Shown here: one piece after another, positions 10,050 through 19,469 of the stretch | Numbering within the stretch: position 1 is the stretch's first letter | Layout of the letters: each line of letters begins with the position of its first letter | Assembly (NCBI GenBank): GCA_015852425.1 | Contig: JAAAIG010000274.1 | Location: 1 to 42,684, forward strand | From: Gryganskiella cystojenkinii | Lineage: Eukaryota > Mortierellomycota > Mortierellomycetes > Mortierellales > Mortierellaceae | Direction: 5' to 3' | DNA: 42,684 nucleotides | Position numbers and translations under genes: made by a program | The notes under the pieces: model-generated | Seen by the model: only the letters and a program-made list of their open reading frames with translations | Told to the model about the DNA's origin: nothing | Database searches by the model: none

Positions 10050-11729
10050 ATGCCTCGGTTCAGGACAAAGATCAAACACTTGCTCCTTCTACTCGTTCTC
10101 GGGTACGGTTACTCGGTCTATCTCTTGCAAAAATCGAGCAAGAAACCCACTCGACATGTCTCTTCAAAGTTTAGGGTTCAGCCCCGCGACGTTGATCCCT
10201 CTTTGAAAAAGCTCATTCACAAGTTGCCGCTCAAAGAGCGATTCGAGATTGAACGACGGCATATCGGCTATAACCTCAAACTGGATCAAAAGGACGATTT
10301 CGATTTCGCAACCTGTGGGACTTGGCCAGGAGTCTACCTCAAGAACAGGCAATTACAGAACCCAAGGACTGTCGTCGGTCAACAAAAACAACCGCCGCCT
10401 GAGTCGTTCAACAACAATGCAGATCACTGGAACCGGAGGATATTGATCCACGCCTGTGGCGGAGAGAACGAAGGATCGTGTGGCACTCTGTCGGATCGAC
10501 TTTTGAGCACCGCCAGTCTCTTTATTTACAGTCTAATGACCGACCGAGAGTTCTTCCTGGACTGGCAGGGAACCAGAAGCAACCTTCGGTCTGTTCTCAG
10601 GACCCCGTTCTTGAACCTGAACCTTCCACGGCAAGATCCGAACGAGAGGCATGACGACGAAATTCAGGCTCGCAACCCGTTGCCGGTGTCGTTTCAGGAT
10701 TGGGACGCTATCGACCTCGATATCGCATTCAGGATCCAGTCAACGAGCGTCTACTTGCAAACAACGTCGAGAACACCGACTACACAGCAAAATCGACAGG
10801 ATCAGCAGCAACAACCGCATCAACAGGCGATCGAGATTAGGAACCAGATCTCGACAGCTCCAAAACTCCGCGTTCAGCTGAACCGAGGACTAGTCCAGAG
10901 GTTTCTCACAGACCCCGCATACAGCGATCGACTCGAGCGCATGGGACTACGGCAACACACCGCCTATGCCTGTGTCCTCTCGTTTCTCTTTCGACTCACG
11001 CCTATCTTACAGGAGCTGATTCATCAGTACCGCGCCGTGTTCAAGAGTCCCGGTGTGATCACGATCGGAATTCATATTCCATCCAGGATCGACAAACGAT
11101 CTCATCCACAGCTGTCAAGACCCAGACGACTCTCTCTGACGGATTTTGATCAATCCATACCTTGCGCCCAGGACCTCTCACATATGATCCAGTCCAGGAA
11201 CATCAAAAAAACGGAGCTTGCGCCACGCTCAATACGATTCTTGTACGTCATCTTTACAGACTCGGAGACCATTCGAAACCAGGTACAAGAACAATATGGT
11301 CAAGAACTGGATCTTGTCTTTCCTCCCGCGCTTCATGCGCGACAACAACTCTCATTACAAAGCAACGACGAAGACAGGAAAACCCGGTTCGAGCGACGGG
11401 GTGAAAAGGATGCAGAAGGGGATAGAGAGGAAGAGGAGGAGGATGAGGAGTCCATGGTCCAGAGCTATCTCTTTTCCGAGACGGATTATCAAATCGTCAC
11501 CTCGACCGCGTTCAGCAAATTGGCTCTGTTCAGGAAAGGTTCCGCAGGACGACGAACTGCAATCTGGATGCCTTCGAAGGAAGAGCTTGTTGGTGATGAC
11601 AGAGGTGCGCCGGACCCGGTATTCACAAGCTCCAACTCTCCAAAAGAGATCAAACTACCAGACTGCTCACGATTCGAAGATGCAATCGCACCTTGGGATA
11701 TGTTGGCGTCCCTTGAATTCTTAGGATAG
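10050..11729 (+). CDS. Putative Golgi type II membrane glycosyltransferase (fucosyltransferase-like)
   Basis: Single exon from the first ATG (10050), 559 residues; the same frame opens earlier only from a TTG. A short basic N-tail (MPRFRTKIKH) precedes a hydrophobic segment (residues 11-27), the layout of a type II Golgi anchor. A conserved-looking core follows: HACGGENEGSCGTLSDRLLS, then SLMTDREFFLDW (about residues 133-172), resembling the CGxLSDR...G/R-E-F-xx-DW block I associate with fungal fucosyltransferase-like proteins. Later comes RFLYVIFTDSETIRNQV (a D-S-x-x-I-R type stretch) and DYQIVTSTAFSKLALF near the end. Two low-complexity inserts occur: Thr/Gln-rich (about 240-265) and Glu-rich (about 462-475). 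Enzyme class is inferred from motif style only; a GDP-fucose pathway gene lies 12 kb away but this is weak support. Confidence 0.6.
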   Translation: MPRFRTKIKHLLLLLVLGYGYSVYLLQKSSKKPTRHVSSKFRVQPRDVDPSLKKLIHKLPLKERFEIERRHIGYNLKLDQKDDFDFATCGTWPGVYLKNRQLQNPRTVVGQQKQPPPESFNNNADHWNRRILIHACGGENEGSCGTLSDRLLSTASLFIYSLMTDREFFLDWQGTRSNLRSVLRTPFLNLNLPRQDPNERHDDEIQARNPLPVSFQDWDAIDLDIAFRIQSTSVYLQTTSRTPTTQQNRQDQQQQPHQQAIEIRNQISTAPKLRVQLNRGLVQRFLTDPAYSDRLERMGLRQHTAYACVLSFLFRLTPILQELIHQYRAVFKSPGVITIGIHIPSRIDKRSHPQLSRPRRLSLTDFDQSIPCAQDLSHMIQSRNIKKTELAPRSIRFLYVIFTDSETIRNQVQEQYGQELDLVFPPALHARQQLSLQSNDEDRKTRFERRGEKDAEGDREEEEEDEESMVQSYLFSETDYQIVTSTAFSKLALFRKGSAGRRTAIWMPSKEELVGDDRGAPDPVFTSSNSPKEIKLPDCSRFEDAIAPWDMLASLEFLG

Positions 11730-12254
11730 TATCCTCATTAAATGTACATATATTGTTTTGCTTTTTTGTACCCTCGAGGTCGCTCATGATTTCGAGCGTC
11801 AGAACAAACAACACGACACTCCTTTCTCTCAGTAGACGGGGATTAGACCAGGTTAGGGATGGGGGACGACTAGGGAGTACTCTTTGTATCGTAAAACACG
11901 GACACGAAGCATAAAGAAGGCGGCATATCAGCTCCGTTCCTTAGTAAAGTTGGAGAGGTTTTTATTGAGCAAAATATGTACATGCAAATTGTCCGGTCGA
12001 TCCAATAGTCCGAACACAAAAAAAAAAGCGAAATGAAAAAAGCCAAATGGAAAAACAACGCCAAACGATAGTACAAACTGTTAAAGCGGAGTTGTTATAC
12101 AACGCGGGGTCCAGAGGACAGAGGATCATAGGGTAAAAGAAGAAAAAGAAAAGAAATCAAAGAGAGAACGATTATAATTAGCATCATCGCTCAAACAAAC
12201 GTCAAAGCCAAATGCAACGCATCAAAGCGATACTTTCCCCTTGCAAGAATGTCT
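11730..12254. other. Convergent 3' intergenic region
   Basis: About 525 bases between two converging genes. A/T-rich with several A runs, consistent with 3' untranslated regions of both. Nothing else seen. Confidence 0.5.
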
Positions 12255-13424
12255 TCACACGTCCTGCGAGGTAAGCTCTTCTTCTTCCTCCCCTTCGTCC
12301 TCCTCAAACGCCTTCTGGCGCTGGTTGACGTGGTCGAGATCAATCTCACGGACATAGATAGGATCGGCCTGGATATAGTAGTGGTCATCATCGGGGTCAA
12401 GGTCCGGGTTGAGCGCGTTGATATCCTCAGGAAGATATGGAGGACTCGTGGTTGCATCCCCAGAGGTGTATGGGGGGCTGGGGCTGCAGCTCGACATGGC
12501 AGGCGACCAAGGGGCATACGTAATGGAAGGGTACTCTGGCTGGTAAGCCGGTGCTCGGGTCGAGAATGAGGACGGGTGCTGAGGCGTGGTCAATTTGAGA
12601 CTAGACGGAATTGGGGAGAACCGATTGCTGTTGGAGCGCATCAAACGACGGTTGTTCTTGCCCTGATGGTTATAGAGGCCTTGCGTGCGACAGTGGCGAC
12701 GGGTAATCTTTCGGTCTGAAGATTGGAAACAAGAATGGTCTTCTCCGTCATCATCCTCGGCGGAAAGAGGGCTGGACGCGCTTGAATGATCGCTAGGAGC
12801 GAGAGAGTTCGAAATGTTGATCGACTGCTGTCGCTGTTGCTGTTGGATCAGCTTGAGAGAGGACACTTCAACCCCTGAGGAACTCGGGCTGCTGACGGAC
12901 TCGCTTGAAGAACGAGGTGAGTTGCACGTGCGGCTGTCGCGAAGGAGCGACTCGTAATGCGTTTTGACGGCGGCACAGAACCGTTCGTCGTCATTCTTGT
13001 CATCATCGCGAAGGATGGACTTGCTCTTGAACTTCCTCGGATACTTGGTTTTATGGAGGACGTTCTCGATATCGACGATCTGAGAGTGAATAGTCTTGGC
13101 GGCGTCATAGGCTTTCGCGTACTTTTTGTAGAGAGAAGTCTTGATTAACTCCACCTGGGCTTGTACCGCGTTGAGTACATCGAGTGCGTTTGTGTGCTTG
13201 CGGTGAGAAACAGTATGGGTTATGACGGGCGTTCGCTTGGAGTGATTGAACTTCGGGGTCACGTGAGGCGTAGGATAATGTTGACCCAAAGAATCATCAC
13301 CGATGTCGAAGGATGGGTTGGACCAGAAGGAGAAGGTAGAAGAAAGCGAAGAAGAAGAAGAAGAAGCAGACTTGGCCGCAGATGACGTAGAAGGAAGAGG
13401 ACGGTTGGTATTGCGTTGCTTCAT
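12255..13424 (-). CDS. Uncharacterised Ser-rich protein
   Basis: Single exon, 389 residues from the first ATG at 13424; the frame continues upstream but only from non-ATG codons. Not recognised. Residues 1-70 are Ser/Thr-rich with a run of Ser. Residues about 77-175 are predicted helical and charged (NAVQAQVELIKTSLYKKYAK...) and may form a coiled coil. A Ser-rich patch follows, then QQQQRQQS. The middle has basic and Asp/Glu clusters (SAEDDDGEDHS). The C-terminus is very acidic (EEDEGEEEEE). There is no signal peptide or membrane segment. The profile fits a disordered regulatory or nuclear protein, but no function can be assigned. The long intact frame and ordinary codon use support it being real. 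Confidence 0.7.
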   Translation of the reverse strand: MKQRNTNRPLPSTSSAAKSASSSSSSLSSTFSFWSNPSFDIGDDSLGQHYPTPHVTPKFNHSKRTPVITHTVSHRKHTNALDVLNAVQAQVELIKTSLYKKYAKAYDAAKTIHSQIVDIENVLHKTKYPRKFKSKSILRDDDKNDDERFCAAVKTHYESLLRDSRTCNSPRSSSESVSSPSSSGVEVSSLKLIQQQQRQQSINISNSLAPSDHSSASSPLSAEDDDGEDHSCFQSSDRKITRRHCRTQGLYNHQGKNNRRLMRSNSNRFSPIPSSLKLTTPQHPSSFSTRAPAYQPEYPSITYAPWSPAMSSCSPSPPYTSGDATTSPPYLPEDINALNPDLDPDDDHYYIQADPIYVREIDLDHVNQRQKAFEEDEGEEEEELTSQDV

Positions 13425-13859
13425 TGTGAGGAAAGGTTGACCGCAGTCTTTGAGTGTTTTGAACAGAAGCAACAAAGCAACGTATCTTTTTTTTGTTGTG
13501 TTTGATTGAGCAAACAATGTAGAAGAAAACAATGAAAAAGAAAGGAACCTGATCGAGGAGGAGAAACGAGCAGACTGAACAATCAAAAAAAACTCAAAGC
13601 TGAAGGGACCTTGCTTTTGTGATTGAGGAGAGAACTTGATGGAAGGAGGAGAGAAAGAATGACTCCGAACGATGATTCCTTTGCTCCACCGGACGCGTTT
13701 GGTAAACAGTCACACGACGATTTGGTGGCAATCTTTTTTTTTTTTTTTTGGCCTGGAGTCTAGAGGTTTTATTTGTTCGCTGGCACTGGGGGCGACAGTT
13801 CAAACTATTCTTTCATACTGAAAGGTCCGAGGATGGAAGAACCCGGAGGGGTTTTTTCT
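13425..13859. other. Intergenic region
   Basis: Upstream flank of the Ser-rich protein gene. It includes a T run at about 13733-13750. No gene supported apart from the 3' end of the neighbouring peptide gene. Confidence 0.45.
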
Positions 13860-14006
13860 CTACAAGCACTTGGGCATACCGGCGCAACCACACACGCAAA
13901 TTGGTCGGCGCTCAGCTTCCACTTCTAATGGGACGACGGGAGCGGCCTGAACGTAGGCAAGCAAAGCGACAACAGCGACAATGACGGCAATGGAGGAGAA
14001 ACGCAT
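13860..14006 (-). CDS. Small secreted Cys-rich peptide, copy 1 (48 residues)
   Basis: ATG at 14006, stop TAG at 13860; 48 residues, too short for usual ORF cut-offs. It starts MRFSSIAVIVAVVALLAYVQ, a textbook signal peptide, with likely cleavage after VQA or QAA. Then comes a short acidic spacer (PLEVEAERRP) and a compact Cys core, CVCGCAGMPKC, ending in Leu. The mature peptide would be about 25 residues with four Cys. A TATA-like TATAAAT lies about 75 bases upstream. Support for reality: a second intact copy at 15726-15854 shares the leader start, the VQAAP cleavage region and the CxCGC core, and two decayed copies lie nearby. No known family is recognised; it could be a secreted signal, metal-binding or antimicrobial-like peptide, but none of these is shown. 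Confidence 0.7.
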   Translation of the reverse strand: MRFSSIAVIVAVVALLAYVQAAPVVPLEVEAERRPICVCGCAGMPKCL

Positions 14007-14080
14007 TTTTTTTTTTTTTTTCGCTGAAAGAGGATGGGTTTGGAAGAGTTGATGTTGTTTGCGAAGAAAACGTTACCTCT

Positions 14081-14087
14081 ATTTATA
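14081..14087 (-). promoter_or_regulatory. TATA box of small peptide gene 1
   Basis: TATAAAT on the minus strand about 75 bases upstream of the ATG at 14006. The second intact peptide gene has a near-identical element at a similar distance. Confidence 0.5.
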
Positions 14088-14090
14088 TGG

Positions 14091-14892
14091 GGAAAGATGA
14101 CACTGTGAAAACAGCGTGATGGGCAAAAAAAAAAAGGTATTCGCTGGTGTGCTGGATCGCAAACTATTCGTCGTCGGCTATAATCCGGTAGTGGGAGTGG
14201 GACATAACTAGGATAGTAACGAAGGCGTTGGCGTTGACGTTGGCGTTCGCACTGCGCTCTGCGCTCTGGTGAACATGGATGGAGCTAAGTTGGTGTGGGA
14301 AGGAGTATCAAAAAGGACGTGTAAGATGTCGGAAGGTGTTATATCCGAAGCTAATACTGGCCAATTTTTTGTTCTTGGCGGGCTGGGGGAGCTGAACGAG
14401 AGAAGGAAGTGAAGTTATCTTATTATGCGATCCTACCATGAACTCGAAAAAAACAAACTTCGAAGGACGCGTTTATGGGTGTTCCCGATGCCTCTCGCCG
14501 ATGACACAAACTGAGCCAGAGGTAAAAAAAGGAAAGCTCTCGTGAGGACCGCCGTGTATGTTTTTCAGTCTACACATTCATGAAAACTTTGACCTGCAAG
14601 TCGGGGCGTGGCAGACGAGTTCTTTTTTCTCACAAATATCAAACGAGACTAGCGCGAATTACGCAGCGCGAGCGAAAGAACATTTTTGGTGTTTATATTT
14701 GTTGGTGAAGTCGTGGGCGCGAAGTTAAAATCTCAAAAAGCCAATCCTGAGAAGATTTTCATTTGGGGGGATGAGGAAGTGGAATTGAGAGCAATAATGA
14801 GTGGGTAATCGGAAGATCCGATTTGACAGAGCTCTTGGGGACCTTTTTTCTTCATTGTTTTGTTGTGGAACGAGCGCGTTATTGTATTTATA
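14091..14892. other. Gene-free spacer
   Basis: About 800 bases between peptide gene 1 and a decayed peptide copy. A short GGCGTT-type repeat lies at about 14224-14247. No coding sequence supported. Confidence 0.45.
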
Positions 14893-15044
14893 GCAGGTCT
14901 TGGGTTGATGTTGATCAGGGCAACCACACAAACAGACAGGAATACTAGGTCGGCGTCGATCATGAGCGCTACAGGGGCAGGCATTCTATGAACGACAGTA
15001 AGACCGGTAACGGTAGCGATGATGAGTGTGATGAATGAGGATTT
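14893..15044 (-). pseudogene. Decayed copy of the small secreted Cys-rich peptide gene (relic A)
   Basis: On the minus strand, one frame reads a leader-like stretch, SSFITLIIATVTGLTVV then PAPV (15041 to about 14960). A different frame then reads RRRP...CLCGCPDQHQPKTC ending at 14893. Compare copy 1 (AERRP, CVCGC, MPKC) and copy 2 (CDCGC, HKPC). There is no ATG where the leader should begin, and the leader and Cys core are in different frames. I therefore read it as a relic with a lost start and a frameshift. The DNA around the core (TGTGTGGTTGC) is identical in copy 1. An intron joining the two frames is an alternative, but no suitable GT-AG pair is evident. Confidence 0.5.
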
Positions 15045-15725
15045 TTAATTCCAACATTCAGGAACGGATGCCGCCCTTCTTATAACAACACTGATGATCT
15101 GTGCAGATGAATTGGCTTGGGATCATCGTTATTCTCTAAAAGGTGGTACTATTTGTGGATTTCTTGATGACAAGTTGGTTTCGAAAGAAAAGAGTAGGAA
15201 AACTCCATGAGAGGTTGTACCGGTTGAGAGCGCGTTCTATCCCGACAGGTCAACTCTTCCGTAAATATACGCGAACGAACCCCCCTCCCGCAATACTGTC
15301 GAACGAGACAGCTCAAGGTATAGAGGTAACTCAGTCACTTCTTGCTCTGTAGAAGAAACGGGTGAGAAGTTATATTATCTCGTTTCGGTAACAGTCGAGC
15401 GCTCGCATGGCATTTAGTTCAAGGAGTATCGATACATTTCCCCAGGCTGTTTTTTTGAAGCCTTCTTTTTCGTTTGTTTTTAGTGTGACACTTTTTTTGA
15501 TGATCAATTAGCTACACAAAGGCTTCTCTGTTCAATACAACACGATATTAGCCATAACAATACGTTGGGGAAGGGGGGGTGAGATGCGTGTCTTTAAAAG
15601 GTGTACAGGTTGTTTATTTCACCTCCCCTTGGGGATCGAGAACGAGAAGGATGTTCGGCTGTAACTTGACTATGTACGAGCGAGTTTTGAGGTAACTCGG
15701 ATTGATCACTTTGCTTTGGGAGCGC
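15045..15725. other. Gene-free spacer
   Basis: About 680 bases between relic A and peptide copy 2. A 69-residue plus-strand frame at 15143-15352 has no recognisable features. Nothing firm seen. Confidence 0.4.
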
Positions 15726-15854
15726 TTAGCAGGGCTTGTGATCGCCGTAGCAACCGCAGTCGCAGTTGGCGGCCTCGACTTCGACGGGGGCGGCCTGGAC
15801 AAAGGCAACACCGGCAACGGCGGCAATTAGAATGGCGACGACGGAGAAACGCAT
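15726..15854 (-). CDS. Small secreted Cys-rich peptide, copy 2 (42 residues)
   Basis: ATG at 15854, stop TAA at 15726; 42 residues. Leader MRFSVVAILIAAVAGVAFVQ, then AAPVEVEAAN and the core CDCGCYGDHKPC at the very C-terminus. The signal peptide probably ends at VQA or QAA, leaving about 20-22 residues with four Cys. It shares with copy 1 the MRFS start, the VQAAPV junction, a short Glu/Val spacer, and Cys spacing C-x-C-G-C-x-G-(3 or 4)-C. The conserved GCxG after the first two Cys and the Lys before the last Cys argue for selection on the core. A TATAAATA box lies about 108 bases upstream. No known family recognised. Confidence 0.7.
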   Translation of the reverse strand: MRFSVVAILIAAVAGVAFVQAAPVEVEAANCDCGCYGDHKPC

Positions 15855-15961
15855 GTTTGACTTTTGTATGTGTGTTGAGGAAGATGTATTTGGAAGTTTT
15901 GGTGTGGAGTTGTTGGTGAGGAAGAGAGGAAAGAAGAATCTGAAGGTGGGAGATAGCGTGG

Positions 15962-15969
15962 TATTTATA
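15962..15969 (-). promoter_or_regulatory. TATA box of small peptide gene 2
   Basis: TATAAATA on the minus strand, about 108 bases upstream of the ATG at 15854. It matches the arrangement at peptide gene 1. Confidence 0.5.
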
Positions 15970-16758
15970 CGTCAGAGGAGAAAGTTTGGGAAATTGAAGC
16001 GGTTTAGAGAGTGGGCCTAGAATACTGTGTGATTGAAAGAACATTAGAAAACGTCCTCACGTTCGGTCTACCGAGGAAAATTGAACGAGGCAGGCTTTCA
16101 ATATACACATAATAGCGCAACTACAAACCAATATTTAAAAAAAGGGCAGGGTCCTGGGCATTGGTTTACCAGAAATATGGTCATCACGCGCTCGCGAATG
16201 AACTTCAGCCCATTTATGAGCGCCAACGCCAGTTGTAACCTAAGATGTTGGACAGAGGGCTCAAAAGACAACCAAGGAACTCGACAGATGACGAACGAAT
16301 AAAAAAAAAGGTGGGTGAGGGACAAGTCCAAGAAAAGAGGATGGACCGATGGATCAAGGAAGTCGATTGAAAAGTAATATTGGACACGAAGGGAGAGAGT
16401 GCAATACAATACTACAGATAGAGGAACAAAAGGAGAGGTTAAAAGCTTACCCACGGTGTGCTGATGATGTGAAAACACAATTTGAACGAAATATAAAAAG
16501 GACTATTTTCTTATTTGTAATCGACCGGTCGGTGGTACAACACCTTTATTTTCTCACAAACTAAACACGCGTTTTTTTTCCGTAGATGGGGTTTTCTCTC
16601 GCATCATTCACGGACCACTCACCGTTATCGTACGATATTCTTTTCGGAGGGTTATTCCAAGATAATCACGGGAAAAAGGCCAGAATAAATAACTCTTCTC
16701 CACACAACAAAAGCCAACTCCCAAACTTCCAACACCCCCCTCAAAAAACCATTCTGAA
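15970..16758. other. Gene-free spacer
   Basis: About 790 bases upstream of both peptide copy 2 (-) and relic B (+). Open frames here are short and unrelated to known families. No element identified with confidence. Confidence 0.4.
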
Positions 16759-16890
16759 GTGCGTTTTTCTGCCCTACTATTCTCATCGCCGCTGTTTTCT
16801 CCCTTGCCGAGGTCCGGGCTGCCCAGGCTGCTAACCTAGAGGAGGCTGCCGCCCCTTCATTCTGAGATTGCTGTTGCTCTCGGTCAGCGC
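16759..16890 (+). pseudogene. Decayed copy of the small secreted Cys-rich peptide gene (relic B, opposite strand)
   Basis: At 16759 the sequence reads GTG CGT TTT TCT, matching the ATG CGT TTC TCC start of the intact copies with ATG changed to GTG. One frame away it continues TILIAAVFSLAEVRAAQAAN (compare AILIAAVAGVAFVQAAP of copy 2). It then reads a TGA stop where copy 2 has the first core Cys, followed by DCCC. Base by base, GATTGCTGTTGCT aligns with GACTGCGGTTGCT of copy 2. Lost start, frameshift and an in-frame stop mark it as dead. It is inverted relative to the other three copies. Confidence 0.55.
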
Positions 16891-18707
16891 AACATCTGCT
16901 CCATCGACAGGTGATGCCTCGATTTGGACAAGGTGGGATGAAGGAAAGCAAAGGACAAGGTCAAAGAGCAATGAACTGCGCAAAGATTCCCAACGCTCGA
17001 GGCAACACTTCAGCCCATTTTTTTCCTGGAGCACCTTCCAAACTTTTCATGGCTCAACTTGTTAATGATTGGGTCGGTGCGGCGTACAAAGATGGCGCGC
17101 ATTTGAACTCTCTCCCTCTTCTGACACCCAGAAGGGTGCTCAACAGGTCGTCGCTTTCACTAGTATGCATTTTGAATGCGAAAAGTTTCAATGTTGTTTG
17201 GGGACGACCATTTTTGAGGTTCGTCGCGTTTTGATGTAATCAGAGCCCAAGGGAGGACAAAACATCTGCTTACTGTGGGACAAAGAGATGCCACACACAT
17301 TTTATAAAATTGAACTCTCCTGTTCATGGTTTTACACCTGTGTTTGTGATCAAGGCTCATAATACCTACCTACACATTATTACGAAAGGAATGTTCTTAA
17401 AGAAACAAGAAGAGATCTGTGGTGAAGGTGAGACTACAACAAGCTGGGTTCAGAAAGAGTAAAAAAAAAGGCGAGGTGGACGCGTAGATTTTGGCGTTTT
17501 GCCTTTGGGCTCTCCATCCACACAAAATGTCGACTCTTTTTTTTTTGCGCACCATTCCAGCTCTGCAGCTTGACCAGATTACCTGTTCAGCGCGACGTCA
17601 GGACTGTAACAATGTCCCACGATCATTTTTTTAAACAACCGTTCAGCCCACTTTCGTGCCTTCGTATGAACGTAAATAATATAAATCTTCGGAAGGATTC
17701 GACAGCTATAAATTTTTAAGTCAAGAATGTGAAAAACGACCTACTCTGTTCGATTTACAGATTTTTTTTTCGAGAGTTCTCAATAGAGGGAATCACAAAA
17801 GACGGTCTGCGCACGCATCTCCAGTATTGTAAAGACGCGAACAACAAAAGAACGAGCGCTAGCAACAATGGTGGATAAAAGGACAAATAGATAAAAGGAC
17901 AAATACCAAAAACACTATTTGCCTATACTTCCTCTTTTTCTTTGTTGGGATCCATTTCACGAAAGGAGGAAAAAGTCTGTCGATAAATAGATTAGCACTT
18001 ATGATTGTGAAGGAGGGAAAGACGGAAAAGAGACATACAGTGAAGATGAGGGGAATGAGGCAGGGAGGACGTATCCCCGGGTGAAGGACTTTGAAAGAAT
18101 GCAAAAAAGAAGCAGATGAACATCGTGGTGACAAAGGCGACGTTGCTGGGATGGTCCCAAGAGAATGCTTTCGCGACTAAGTTGTGACTCAAATTTTGTG
18201 GAACAATCGCAGTTTTTGAATTTTCATTAACTAGTCTATTAAGTTCGAAATGGCGTTGATTTGATAGCTAAAAGGTCAAATCCTTTGAAGTGAATGACGA
18301 GGGAGGGATCATTCAAGGCATAGACGCGTCCTAAAGTCGCGGTTCAATTAAGGACTACGATTGTTCTCCTAGGACGCTTTCTGGGTGGTACGACGAAGGC
18401 GGCGAGGGCGAGGGACGTTTTTTTGCCATTGGGATGTTTGAGTTACGGAATCTTAATTCTGCTTGGCTCTCGTCCTAGCTCCGCCCTCGCACCTTTTCCC
18501 CTCTTCAAACGAACTTTTTTGAAGTCGCCTGACCGGTGCTCTACAGGTTTCGTCCTCTGGAAAACAAAGTTATTGTCGTGGTCACCACTGTACACTTGGT
18601 GATAATATGTATTCTTCAATTCTACTTGTAAGCGTTTGCGACTTTTGGGTAAAAAAAGAAAAGAAAAAGAAAAAAATGATTTGCCCTCCACCATTAAACC
18701 GTTCTAG
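16891..18707. other. Gene-poor region
   Basis: About 1.8 kb with no supported gene. It has A/T runs, a short direct repeat (ATAAAAGGACAAATA-type, about 17874-17908), and minus-strand frames at 17859-18192 that lack an ATG-led, family-like protein. Part of it must be the 3' end of the TLC-like gene, which stops at 18708. Confidence 0.45.
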
Positions 18708-19433
18708 TTAACGAACAGCGATCGACTCTTGAGCAGGATGATCTTCCATGAACGGGTTGTTGGGTGTCGTAGGAATTTGTGCTGCCTTGGATCTTCGAGT
18801 CGCACGCCGGCGGGGTGCTGTAGACTTTGAGAGACCGAGATCCGTCGATGAAATGACAGATTCTTCGACCGAGGCTGTCGATACGATCACTCTTTTTGTT
18901 GCAACCCGTTCTCCTTGCATTTGTTGCTTCTTCCTCTCGACCAACATGGGCAGTGCATCGAGTACGACCTTGTGCTCCTCGTCCTCTAGTTCTCGAGTAT
19001 CGATCGTATATAGTTCCAAAGCTGCTGTTTCCTCCGAAAGACGAGACTTTTCAGTGACGACGTTCGGAGTGATCGTCGCCACGATTTCGTTTGCCTGTAG
19101 AAGAGAGGCACGTGCGTTCCTTTTGCGGAGTCGGATCTGTTGGTTGATCCAGTCTGAAAAAAACTTAGCATTGAGCAAAAACTTCATCAAGATGATGACC
19201 TTGATCGAGGTCGACATCTCGGGTCTCGCAGTGATGTACTCCTGGGTTTGCAGAAAGTCAAAGATCAGACGAAAGGCGATATAACTTGCCCCAAAGAGCA
19301 TGTCGTTCCTCAGGGGTTTGTGAAGATAACCGAAACCAATCACCACCGTCGGGACTAATCAAGCAGTAAGATCAAGGAGATTTGTTAGTGGTACGATCTT
19401 GGCTCATTCTCCTTGTAGCAAGGGGGGGGGGGG

Positions 19434-19469
<36 letters not shown>

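Noticed and set aside
7800..11729. Acyltransferase and glycosyltransferase-like genes as a biosynthetic cluster
   Set aside because: No core synthase, transporter or regulator lies nearby, and neighbours are housekeeping genes.
13425..13586. Upstream extension of the Ser-rich protein
   Set aside because: It would begin at a non-ATG codon; the first ATG is at 13424.
17859..18192. Minus-strand frames with hydrophobic stretches as a membrane protein
   Set aside because: No ATG-led start in the best frame, no family resemblance and no splice context.
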